Shown: positions 7,094-12,251 of the stretch, piece by piece
Numbering within the stretch: the first letter of the stretch is position 1
Layout: each line of letters begins with the position of its first letter
Source: Pseudomonadota bacterium
GTDB lineage: Bacteria; Pseudomonadota; Alphaproteobacteria; Sphingomonadales; Sphingomonadaceae
Length of the DNA: 12,251 nucleotides
NCBI GenBank assembly: GCA_023390415.1
Contig: JAEWCW010000119.1
Location: forward strand, 1-12,251
Reading direction: 5' to 3'
Translations under genes and position numbers: made by a program
The notes under the pieces: model-generated
Database searches by the model: none
What the model was told of the DNA's origin: nothing
The model's input: only the letters and a program-made list of their open reading frames with translations

Positions 7094-7836
7094 CTTGTCT
7101 TGCCTTCGTCTTCGTGCTGCGCGCCAGAGGGCGACTGCCTGGGCGCGCCCCCGTGGCGCTCCATCAGGTCCGGCCGCCTTGACCGTGTATCCTCGACCGA
7201 CCTGGCCTTGCGCCAAGCGGCGATCTTCGCATGATCCCCCGACCGCAGCACTTCAGGGATCGTGCGCCCTTCCCATTCAAAAGGTCGGGTATAATGCGGA
7301 TATTCGAGGAGGCCCGTTTCGAAGCTCTCCTCTTCACCGCTTGTCGGCGCGCCCATTACCCCGGGGAGGAGGCGAACGCAAGCGTCGAGCAGTACCGTCG
7401 CCGCCACCTCGCCGCCGGAGAGGATATAGTCGCCGATCGAGACCGGAAGGATCGGCCGCGCCTCGAACAGCCGCTCGTCGATCCCCTCGAACCGGCCGCA
7501 GAGGATCGACACTCCCGGCCCTGCGGCGAGCTCCCGCACCAGCGCCTGGTCGAGCGGCCGGCCCCGCGGAGTCATCGCAAGCAGCGGCGCCTCCGGACGC
7601 CGCTCCAGCGCATGGTCCACCGCCGCCGCGAGCACGTCGGCGCGCATCACCATCCCCGCCCCGCCCCCGGCCGGCGTGTCGTCGACCGACCGGTGCTTGT
7701 CGGTCGCGAAATCACGGATCTGGATAGTCTCCAGCGACCAGATCCCCTCCGCCAGCGCCCGCCCGGCGAGGCTCTGGCCGAGCGGCCCCGGAAACATGTC
7801 CGGATAGAGAGTCAGGATCGTCGCGGCCCAGCTCAT
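7090..7836 (-). CDS. trmD: tRNA (guanine37-N1)-methyltransferase
   Basis: TrmD makes m1G37 next to the anticodon of tRNAs that read CNN and some GGN codons, preventing +1 frameshifting; it is essential in most bacteria. The 248-residue protein shows the SPOUT trefoil-knot blocks: VDDTPAGGGAGMVM (51-64), LCGRFEGIDER (112-122), SIGDYILSGGE (133-143) and YPHYTRP (179-185). Arg155 matches the functional Arg154 of E. coli TrmD. At the position of the catalytic Asp169, this protein has Glu170 (EEESF), a conservative change I believe is common in alphaproteobacteria (from memory). Its ATG overlaps the vapC stop as ATGA (7833-7836), and its own stop overlaps the rplS start. No separate ribosome site or promoter was evident, so expression may depend on the upstream vapBC transcript. 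It is normally preceded by rimM, here displaced by about 1.7 kb. Confidence 0.97.
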   Translation of the reverse strand: MSWAATILTLYPDMFPGPLGQSLAGRALAEGIWSLETIQIRDFATDKHRSVDDTPAGGGAGMVMRADVLAAAVDHALERRPEAPLLAMTPRGRPLDQALVRELAAGPGVSILCGRFEGIDERLFEARPILPVSIGDYILSGGEVAATVLLDACVRLLPGVMGAPTSGEEESFETGLLEYPHYTRPFEWEGRTIPEVLRSGDHAKIAAWRKARSVEDTRSRRPDLMERHGGAPRQSPSGAQHEDEGKTR

Positions 7837-8219
7837 GGCTTGGTCCAGTCTTCAAGCTTGAGACCGGGGACGTCGGAGAAGTCCTTGGCATTGCTGGTGA
7901 TCAATGTGGCATCCAGTGCGAGAGCGTGGGCGGCGATCAGGCGATCGAACTTGCCGCGTCTGAACGGCACCCGTGCATAGGCCCTCGCAGCCGCTTCGTC
8001 GAACGGCAGCACCGGGAACCTCAGCAGAAAGCGCTCAAGCATATCCTTCAGCCTCTCGGAGGCAGCGTCGAACCGCAGTGCGAGTTCGGCACAGACCACC
8101 GCAGACAGCCCTACGCTTCCGGCGTCGCAGTCGGCGATCCTAGAGGTTAGCTCAGGCTTCGCTCGGGCGAGAAGGTAGATACAGCTATTCGTGTCGAGGA
8201 GATAATGCGGCGGCGTCAC
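7833..8219 (-). CDS. vapC: VapC-type PIN-domain ribonuclease toxin
   Basis: This is the toxin of a type II toxin-antitoxin pair. VapC toxins are Mg-dependent PIN ribonucleases, several of which cut tRNA anticodon loops or the 23S sarcin-ricin loop. In the 128-residue product the acidic active-site set is intact: Asp9 (LLDTNSCIYLL), Glu45 (CAELALRF), Asp92 (FDRLIAAHALAL) and Asp113 (ITSNAKDF). The C-terminus has the family-like PGLKLEDW. Start choice: GTG at 8219 makes a GTGA overlap with the vapB stop and has GGGGA about 10 bases upstream. An in-frame ATG at 8246 would add nine residues but has no ribosome site. Its TGA stop overlaps the trmD ATG. Its G+C content is visibly lower than its neighbours (35 of 60 bases in 7861-7920 and in 8161-8220, against 50 of 60 in 7621-7680), which suggests a recent arrival. 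Confidence 0.92.
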   Translation of the reverse strand: MTPPHYLLDTNSCIYLLARAKPELTSRIADCDAGSVGLSAVVCAELALRFDAASERLKDMLERFLLRFPVLPFDEAAARAYARVPFRRGKFDRLIAAHALALDATLITSNAKDFSDVPGLKLEDWTKP

Positions 8220-8485
8220 CTCGGCTCGATCCCCAGCAGATGCCATTCGCGCGGAAGGTCCTCGTAATCGTCGGCCTCGCGGCTCATCGACGCCCCCCCC
8301 TCTTCGGACTCGTAGAGTCCCGTCAGGTCGATCTTTCCGGGTTTCGCTTCGACGATCACCGGCTCGACGATATAGCGCCCGCGCTCCTCGCGCACGCTGA
8401 CATCGACGCCGGCACCGATGCCAAGGCTCTTGGGCAGACGCACAGCGACCGAATTTCCCGATTTGAACGTCCGTGTTCGCGCCAT
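8216..8485 (-). CDS. vapB: VapB-type antitoxin, AbrB/MazE fold
   Basis: The 89-residue protein begins with a swapped-hairpin AbrB/MazE DNA-binding domain (about 1-42): MARTRTFKSGNSVAVRLPKS is the family signature. A short acidic C-terminal region (about 60-89, ending WHLLGIEPR) should bind and block the VapC active site. Such antitoxins, alone or with toxin, repress their own promoter. The ATG at 8485 is preferred over upstream in-frame starts because the AbrB signature begins there and GGAG lies 8 bases before it. That site touches the edge of the twin palindrome at 8495-8517. The stop overlaps the vapC GTG (GTGA), giving coupled synthesis with antitoxin first. It is divergent from the flavoprotein gene across 102 bp. 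Confidence 0.92.
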   Translation of the reverse strand: MARTRTFKSGNSVAVRLPKSLGIGAGVDVSVREERGRYIVEPVIVEAKPGKIDLTGLYESEEGGASMSREADDYEDLPREWHLLGIEPR

Positions 8486-8494
8486 CACAGACTC

Positions 8495-8517
8495 CGTATA
8501 TACGGTGCGTATATACG
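8495..8517. promoter_or_regulatory. Twin-palindrome operator upstream of vapB
   Basis: Two identical 10-bp perfect palindromes, CGTATATACG, lie at 8495-8504 and 8508-8517, separated by GTG. Their centres are 13 bp apart. The pair begins 10 bases upstream of the vapB ATG and is strikingly AT-rich against the GC-rich surroundings. VapB/MazE proteins bind as dimers to short palindromes, and toxin-antitoxin complexes often bridge two sites, so this is the likely autoregulatory operator. The TATATA cores could also serve as the -10 element of the vapB promoter, which binding would then occlude. Direct binding is inferred. Confidence 0.75.
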
Positions 8518-8532
8518 CGCCACGGCGGACGA

Positions 8533-8561
8533 TTGAAAGCCGGCGTCGTTGGGGGAACAAT
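8533..8561 (+). promoter_or_regulatory. Candidate sigma-70-type promoter for the flavoprotein gene
   Basis: TTGAAA (8533-8538, five of six to the -35 consensus) is followed after exactly 17 bp by AACAAT (8556-8561, four of six to the -10 consensus). Transcription would start near 8568, about 20 bases before the GTG start. The element lies 16 bp from the vapB twin palindrome, so the antitoxin might influence it. The -10 match is modest. Confidence 0.4.
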
Positions 8562-8587
8562 CGGCCGCCGGCGACGCTGGAGCGATT

Positions 8588-9538
8588 GTGAGCGAGGAAC
8601 CCGATTTCGATTGCCTGATCGTCGGCGCCGGTCCGGCCGGCCTCACCGCCGCCATCTACCTCACCCGCTTCCACCTTTCCCTCCAGGTAGTGGATTCGGG
8701 CGAGAGTCGGGCGGGCTGGATCCCGTGCACCCACAATCATGCCGGCTATCCCGACGGCATCTCCGGCAAGGAGCTGCTCTCGCGGATGCGGGAGCAGGCG
8801 CAGAAATATGGCGCTTCGATCGTCACCGGCCGCGTCACCCGGCTCGACCGGGTCGAGGGCGGCTTCCGCGCCGAGTGGGGCGAAGGCTCGGTCACGGCGC
8901 GCACCGTGCTCCTTGCCACCGGGGTCAAGAACCGCCGGCCGCCGATGGACGAGGAGCTTCACGAGCAGGCGCTCGCCCGCGGCCTTATCCGCTACTGCCC
9001 GATTTGCGACGGCTATGAGGTGACCGATCGCAAGGTCGGCGTGATCGGCAGCGGCCGACATGGCGTCGCCGAGGCCGTCTTCCTCCGCAGCTATACCGAG
9101 GACATCACCCTGATCGCGCCGGACAAGGCGCACATGCTCGCCGCGGAGGACCGGCGCCGGCTCGAGGAATATGGCATTCCCGCCGTGGATGGGCCCTGCC
9201 ACGCCGTCGCGATCCACGAGGATTGCATCGTCGTGGATACGGCGGAGGGGCACCATACGTTCGACAGCGTCTACCCAGCGCTAGGCTCCGACACGCGGAC
9301 CGAGCTCGCGGAGCAGATCGGCGCCGGGCTCTCGGGCGAGACAGGATGCATCGTCGTCGACAGCCACCAGCGCACCAGCGTGCCGGGCGCCTATGCCGCC
9401 GGCGACGTCGTCCTGGGGCTCGACCAGATCAGCCACGCGATGGGCGAAGGCGGAGTCGCGGCGACGACGATCCGCAACGACCTCGCCAAGCTGAGGCCGC
9501 TCAAGCGGGAGAAACTGGCGGAAAAAGCCGCTAGGTAA
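8588..9538 (+). CDS. Thioredoxin-reductase-like NAD(P)/FAD-dependent oxidoreductase
   Basis: The 316-residue flavoprotein is of thioredoxin-reductase size and order. An N-terminal FAD motif GAGPAGL is at 13-19, a redox-active CPIC pair (Cys137, Cys140, in YCPICDGYE) sits where E. coli TrxR has CATC, a second nucleotide-binding motif GSGRHG starts at about 154, and a C-terminal FAD contact AAGDVV is at about 270-275. The HRR-type arginines that bind the NADPH 2'-phosphate in TrxR are absent (the segment reads LIAPDKAHML), so cofactor and partner may differ. It is probably cytosolic. Start choice: GTG at 8588 has GGAG 5 bases upstream; an upstream in-frame TTG at 8549 falls inside the candidate promoter. 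It is divergent from vapB, and its 3' end overlaps the convergent rimM end by 8 bp. It separates rimM from trmD on the opposite strand, so it is an insertion into that operon. Confidence 0.9.
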   Translation: MSEEPDFDCLIVGAGPAGLTAAIYLTRFHLSLQVVDSGESRAGWIPCTHNHAGYPDGISGKELLSRMREQAQKYGASIVTGRVTRLDRVEGGFRAEWGEGSVTARTVLLATGVKNRRPPMDEELHEQALARGLIRYCPICDGYEVTDRKVGVIGSGRHGVAEAVFLRSYTEDITLIAPDKAHMLAAEDRRRLEEYGIPAVDGPCHAVAIHEDCIVVDTAEGHHTFDSVYPALGSDTRTELAEQIGAGLSGETGCIVVDSHQRTSVPGAYAAGDVVLGLDQISHAMGEGGVAATTIRNDLAKLRPLKREKLAEKAAR

Positions 9539-10010
9539 GGAAGAGCGGATCGACGACGATCCGGCCATCTTCCGGATCGGCGATCCCCGCGCGCAGCGGC
9601 ACCATCGAGCGCTTGCCGTCCGGACGCTCGATCTCGAGCAGGTCTCCGGCGCCGAAATTCTCGACCGCGACGACCTTGCCCAGCGCCTCGCCCTCCGCGT
9701 CGACGCAGGGAAGATCGATCAGGTCGACATGGTAATATTCGCCCTCGCCCAGCGGCGGCAAAGCGTCACGGGGCACCGTGACGAGCGCGCCGCGAAGCCC
9801 CTCCGCGGCGCTTCGGTCGGCGATCTCGGCGAAGCGGGCGATCGCGCCCGTGCCGCCCGGTTTCACCGACTTGAGCGTCAGGGCCCGCCCGCCGACGGTC
9901 ACCGACTGGTGCCGGGCAATCCCCTCGACGCTCTCGGTGAACAATTTGAGACGCACCTCGCCGCCGATGCCGTGCGCGCCGGCGACGGCGGCGAGGGTGA
10001 CGTCAGTCAA
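9531..10010 (-). CDS. rimM: Ribosome maturation factor RimM
   Basis: RimM binds ribosomal protein S19 and helps fold the 3' (head) domain of 16S rRNA during 30S assembly. The 159-residue protein has an N-terminal RimM domain with AGAHGIGGEVRLKLFTE (about 10-26) and a PRC-barrel domain with GEYYHVDLIDL (90-100) and GAGDLLEIE (120-128). The start is a TTG at 10010, three bases after the rpsP stop. GGAG, overlapping the end of rpsP, lies 6 bases upstream, so the rare start is well supported and coupling to rpsP is likely. Its TAG stop overlaps the end of the convergent flavoprotein gene by 8 bp. In relatives trmD usually follows at once; here it does not. Confidence 0.95.
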   Translation of the reverse strand: MTDVTLAAVAGAHGIGGEVRLKLFTESVEGIARHQSVTVGGRALTLKSVKPGGTGAIARFAEIADRSAAEGLRGALVTVPRDALPPLGEGEYYHVDLIDLPCVDAEGEALGKVVAVENFGAGDLLEIERPDGKRSMVPLRAGIADPEDGRIVVDPLFLT

Positions 10011-10013
10011 GGC

Positions 10014-10670
10014 TCACTCCGCCTTTTCGGCGCCTTCGGCCGGAGCGGCTTCGTCCGAGCCCTCGGCCGGCTCGCTGGTCGACTCGCCCTCGTTCGGGGC
10101 CTCGTCGGCCGGAGTCGCCTCGCCGGCGTCGGCGGCCGGAGCCTCTTCGGCAGCGGCCGGAGCCTCTTCAGAAGCGGGAGCCTCCTCGGCGGCCGGAGCT
10201 TCCTCAGCGGCCGGAGCCTCCTCGGCAGCGGCCGGAGCCTCGTCGGCGCCGGTGTCGGGGGTCGCGGCGTCGAGCTCTGCAGCGGCGACCGCGACGGTCT
10301 CGGCCTCGGCGGCGGCAGCGGCCTCAGCGGCCTCAGCCTCCTTCGACGCACGCTCCTCGGCGCGCTCCTTGGCCTTGTCGCCCGGGACGCCCTTGTTCGG
10401 GTTGTTGCGGGCCGCCCGCTCGCGGACGCCCGCGGCATCGAGGAAGCGCGCGACGCGGTCGGTCGGCTGGGCGCCGACGGAGAGCCAATGACGAGCGCGG
10501 TCGGCGTCGATCTTCACGCGCTCCTCGCTGTCCTTCGGAAGCAGCGGATTGTAGCTGCCGATGCGCTCGATGAACTTGCCGTCGCGCGGGTTGCGGGCGT
10601 CGGCGACGACGATCTTGTAATAAGGACGCTTCTTCGCGCCGCCCCGGGCGAGCCGGATGGAAACTGCCAT
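10014..10670 (-). CDS. rpsP: 30S ribosomal protein S16 with long acidic C-terminal tail
   Basis: Residues 1 to about 82 are a normal S16, a 30S assembly protein that binds 16S rRNA: MAVSIRLARGGAKKRPYYKI, then RNPRDGKFIERIGSYNPL and a helical end with GAQPTDRVARFLDAAG. The full product has 218 residues against 80-90 for typical S16. The extra part starts with a charged helical stretch (about 83-118, rich in Arg, Lys, Glu and Ala). It continues as an Ala/Glu/Pro-rich tail with imperfect EEAPAA repeats (about 144-178) and ends in EGAEKAE. It is likely disordered and strongly acidic. The frame is open upstream, but S16 begins at the ATG at 10670, with AGGA 8 bases upstream. It lies 25 bp after ffh, and rimM starts 3 bases after its stop. 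Confidence 0.96.
   Translation of the reverse strand: MAVSIRLARGGAKKRPYYKIVVADARNPRDGKFIERIGSYNPLLPKDSEERVKIDADRARHWLSVGAQPTDRVARFLDAAGVRERAARNNPNKGVPGDKAKERAEERASKEAEAAEAAAAAEAETVAVAAAELDAATPDTGADEAPAAAEEAPAAEEAPAAEEAPASEEAPAAAEEAPAADAGEATPADEAPNEGESTSEPAEGSDEAAPAEGAEKAE
10131..10241 (-). repeat. In-frame tandem repeat coding EEAPAA units in the S16 tail
   Basis: The segment encodes about six imperfect copies of EEAPAA or EEAPAAA, in units of 18 or 21 bases such as GCCGGAGCCTCCTCGGC on the plus strand. Unit lengths are multiples of three, so gain or loss of units keeps the reading frame. Slippage could vary tail length between strains. Confidence 0.8.
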
Positions 10671-10695
10671 TTTGATAGTCCTTTCTAGGTAGATA

Positions 10696-12180
10696 TCAGG
10701 GTTTCTTGATAAAATTCTCGAAGCCGGGCGGAAGGTTGCCCGGCCCCTGGCCGCCCAGGCCGGGAAGGCCGCCGCCGGGCGCTCCGCCCATCGGCCCGCC
10801 CCCCATCGGCCCGCCACCGCCGCCGAGCAGGCCGCCCATGCCGCCACCGCCGAACAGGGCGCCGAGCTTGCCGAGCCCGCCCATCTTGCGAATCTTCTTC
10901 ATCGCACTGGACATTTCCTGGTGCATCTTGAGCAGCCGGTTGACGTCCTGGACAGTCGTCCCAGAGCCCTTGGCGACGCGGATCTTGCGCTTGGCGTTCA
11001 TCAGCTCCGGCTTGCCCCTCTCCTTCGGGGTCATCGAGCCGATGATCGCGTCGAGCCGGACCAGGATCTTGTTGTCCATCGCGCTCGAATTGGCGGCGTT
11101 CTGGATCTTCTTCATGCCCGGAAGCATGCCGGCGAGCGCGCCGAGGCCGCCCATGCGCTGCATCTGCTGAAGCTGGTTGCGAAGGTCGTTCAGGTCGAAC
11201 TGACCCTTCGCCATCTTCCTTGCGAGGGCTTCGGCCTCCTCCGCCTTGATCGTCTCCTGCGCGCGCTCGACCAGGCTGACGACGTCGCCCATGCCGAGGA
11301 TCCGGCCGGCGACGCGCTGCGGGTGGAAGGGCTCGATCTTGTCGATTCCCTCGCCGACGCCGGCGAACTTGATCGGCTTCCCGGTGACCGCCCGCATCGA
11401 CAGCGCGGCGCCGCCGCGGGCGTCGCCGTCCATCCGGGTGAGGACGACACCGGTGAGATCGACCTGCTCGGAGAAGTTGCGGGCGACATTGACCGCGTCC
11501 TGACCGGTCAGCGAGTCGACGACGAGCAAAGTCTCGGCCGGATCGGCGACCGCGGCCACCGCCTTCATCTCGTCCATCAACTGCTGGTCGACGTGGAGCC
11601 GGCCTGCGGTGTCGAGGATGAGGACGTCGAAGCCCTGGAGCCGTGCCGCCTGAAGCGCGCGCTTCGCGATCTCGACCGGCTGCTGCCCGGCGACGACGGG
11701 AAGCGTCGCGATCTCCGCCTGGCGGCCGAGCACCGCAAGCTGCTCCTGCGCGGCCGGGCGATAGACGTCGAGCGACGCCATCATCACCTTCTTGCGCTCC
11801 TTATCGCTGAGCCGTTTGGCGATCTTGGCCGTGGTGGTCGTCTTGCCCGAGCCCTGGAGGCCGACCATCAGCATCACCGCCGGCGGGGTCACCGCCAGCT
11901 CGAGCTCGCTCGCCTCGCTTCCGAGCATCTCGACGAGTGCGTCGTGGACGATCTTGACGACCTGCTGGCCGGGCGTGACCGAGCGCAGCACGTTCTGGCC
12001 GACCGCGGCTTCCGTCGCCTTGTCGACGAACTCGCGGACCACCGGGAGCGCGACGTCGGCCTCGAGCAAGGCAATCCGGACCTCGCGCATAGCGCCGCGG
12101 ACGTCGGCCTCGGTCAGCGCGCCACGCCCACGCAGGCGGTCGAAGACCCCGCTCAGGCGATCGCTCAGACTATCGAACAT
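10696..12180 (-). CDS. ffh: Signal recognition particle protein Ffh (SRP54)
   Basis: Ffh is the GTPase of the signal recognition particle. It binds 4.5S RNA and hydrophobic signal sequences and docks with FtsY for co-translational membrane targeting. In the 494-residue protein the N domain spans about 1-90. The G domain (about 95-295) has GLQGSGKTT (107-115), DVYRPAAQEQL (138-148), DTAGR (190-194) and TRMDGDARGG (248-257). The methionine-rich M domain (about 300-435) contains GMLPGMKK and the RNA-binding region near LMNAKRKIRVAKGSGTTVQDVN. The C-terminus (about 444-486) is an unusual Gly/Met/Pro-rich tail ending in PGFENFIKKP. The ATG at 12180 has GGGAG 10 bases upstream. It is the first gene of the ffh-rpsP-rimM unit in this window. 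Confidence 0.98.
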   Translation of the reverse strand: MFDSLSDRLSGVFDRLRGRGALTEADVRGAMREVRIALLEADVALPVVREFVDKATEAAVGQNVLRSVTPGQQVVKIVHDALVEMLGSEASELELAVTPPAVMLMVGLQGSGKTTTTAKIAKRLSDKERKKVMMASLDVYRPAAQEQLAVLGRQAEIATLPVVAGQQPVEIAKRALQAARLQGFDVLILDTAGRLHVDQQLMDEMKAVAAVADPAETLLVVDSLTGQDAVNVARNFSEQVDLTGVVLTRMDGDARGGAALSMRAVTGKPIKFAGVGEGIDKIEPFHPQRVAGRILGMGDVVSLVERAQETIKAEEAEALARKMAKGQFDLNDLRNQLQQMQRMGGLGALAGMLPGMKKIQNAANSSAMDNKILVRLDAIIGSMTPKERGKPELMNAKRKIRVAKGSGTTVQDVNRLLKMHQEMSSAMKKIRKMGGLGKLGALFGGGGMGGLLGGGGGPMGGGPMGGAPGGGLPGLGGQGPGNLPPGFENFIKKP

Positions 12181-12203
12181 GCCACTTCGCTCCCGGATCG
12201 GAC

Positions 12204-12240
12204 CAAACGCAAAAGCGCCGGCGGGCGAAACCTCGCCGGC
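12204..12240 (-). terminator. Hairpin with T-rich tail upstream of ffh, possible terminator of the preceding gene
   Basis: GCCGGCG at 12217-12223 pairs with CGCCGGC at 12234-12240 around a 10-base loop. On the minus strand the stem is followed by GCTTTTGCGTTT, which resembles an intrinsic terminator for a gene lying beyond the window edge. It ends only about 24 bases before the ffh start, leaving little room for a promoter. It could instead be a structured leader of ffh. Confidence 0.45.
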
Positions 12241-12251
12241 CAGCGCGCGCC

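Noticed and set aside
7094..7216. N-terminal extension of rplS upstream of 7093
   Set aside because: It would lie entirely inside trmD in another frame. L19 homology and the ATGA overlap fix the start at 7093.
8549..8587. TTG start at 8549 for the flavoprotein
   Set aside because: It falls inside the candidate promoter and adds a low-complexity leader. GTG at 8588 has GGAG at ideal spacing.
8486..9256. Long N-terminal extension of the vapB frame (up to 346 codons)
   Set aside because: The AbrB/MazE signature begins at the ATG at 8485, directly after a ribosome site. The extension would be antisense to the flavoprotein gene and would span the operator.
10131..10241. Possible CRISPR-like or other non-coding repeat array
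   Set aside because: Units are 18 or 21 bases with no spacers, keep the rpsP frame, and encode a regular peptide repeat.
9778..10491. Plus-strand frame coding Ser/Ala/Gly repeats (GASSAA) opposite the S16 tail and rimM
   Set aside because: The repeats are the antisense reading of the S16 EEAPAA repeat. No ribosome site or homology was seen.
10671..10847. N-terminal extension of rpsP into the ffh 3' end
   Set aside because: S16 starts universally near MAVSIRLARGG, with a good ribosome site before 10670. The extra residues are an out-of-frame reading of the Gly-rich Ffh tail.

Overview
The window is a dense, high-GC stretch of bacterial chromosome. It looks like an alphaproteobacterium, most likely a sphingomonad. 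The signs are the Arg/Ala-rich codon use, the ffh-rpsP-rimM...trmD-rplS translation/secretion cluster, the long Ala/Glu/Pro tail on ribosomal protein S16, and the style of the M2, M28 and GFA-family proteins. The assignment rests on gene content and general knowledge, not on a 16S gene. No rRNA, tRNA, CRISPR array, insertion sequence or phage gene is visible, and no gene-free stretch exceeds about 110 bases.

Left part (1-4315, minus strand): four genes read leftward in the order asd (aspartate-semialdehyde dehydrogenase), a GFA/CENP-V zinc-fold protein, an alpha/beta hydrolase and an M2 (angiotensin-converting-enzyme-like) lipoprotein peptidase. The spacings are short (57 bp, then a 59-nt overlap, then 58 bp), so one transcript is possible. 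A strong hairpin at 39-74 lies just after the M2 stop. Divergent from asd across an 83-bp gap, a membrane-anchored M28 metallopeptidase with about eight further C-terminal membrane segments reads rightward (4399-6603). It meets the rplS terminator hairpin at 6611-6644.

Right part (6671-12180): this is the conserved ffh-rpsP-rimM-trmD-rplS operon on the minus strand, but it is interrupted. ffh, rpsP and rimM (12180 down to 9531) are contiguous, and trmD and rplS (7836 down to 6671) are contiguous with an ATGA overlap. Between rimM and trmD sit a thioredoxin-reductase-like flavoprotein on the opposite strand (8588-9538) and a VapBC-type toxin-antitoxin pair (8485-7833). The toxin gene is fused translationally to trmD: its TGA stop overlaps the trmD ATG (ATGA), just as the antitoxin stop overlaps the toxin GTG (GTGA). 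The whole series vapB-vapC-trmD-rplS therefore looks like one coupled operon. It starts at a promoter region carrying two perfect copies of the palindrome CGTATATACG separated by 3 bp, the probable VapB operator. A self-regulated toxin-antitoxin promoter may thus drive an essential tRNA-m1G37 methyltransferase and ribosomal protein L19.

The most interesting points are this capture of trmD-rplS by a VapBC module, the twin-palindrome operator between vapB and a divergent flavoprotein, and the roughly 135-residue acidic repeat tail on S16. The remaining genes are ordinary housekeeping or accessory enzymes. All functions are read from motifs; none was checked by a database search.
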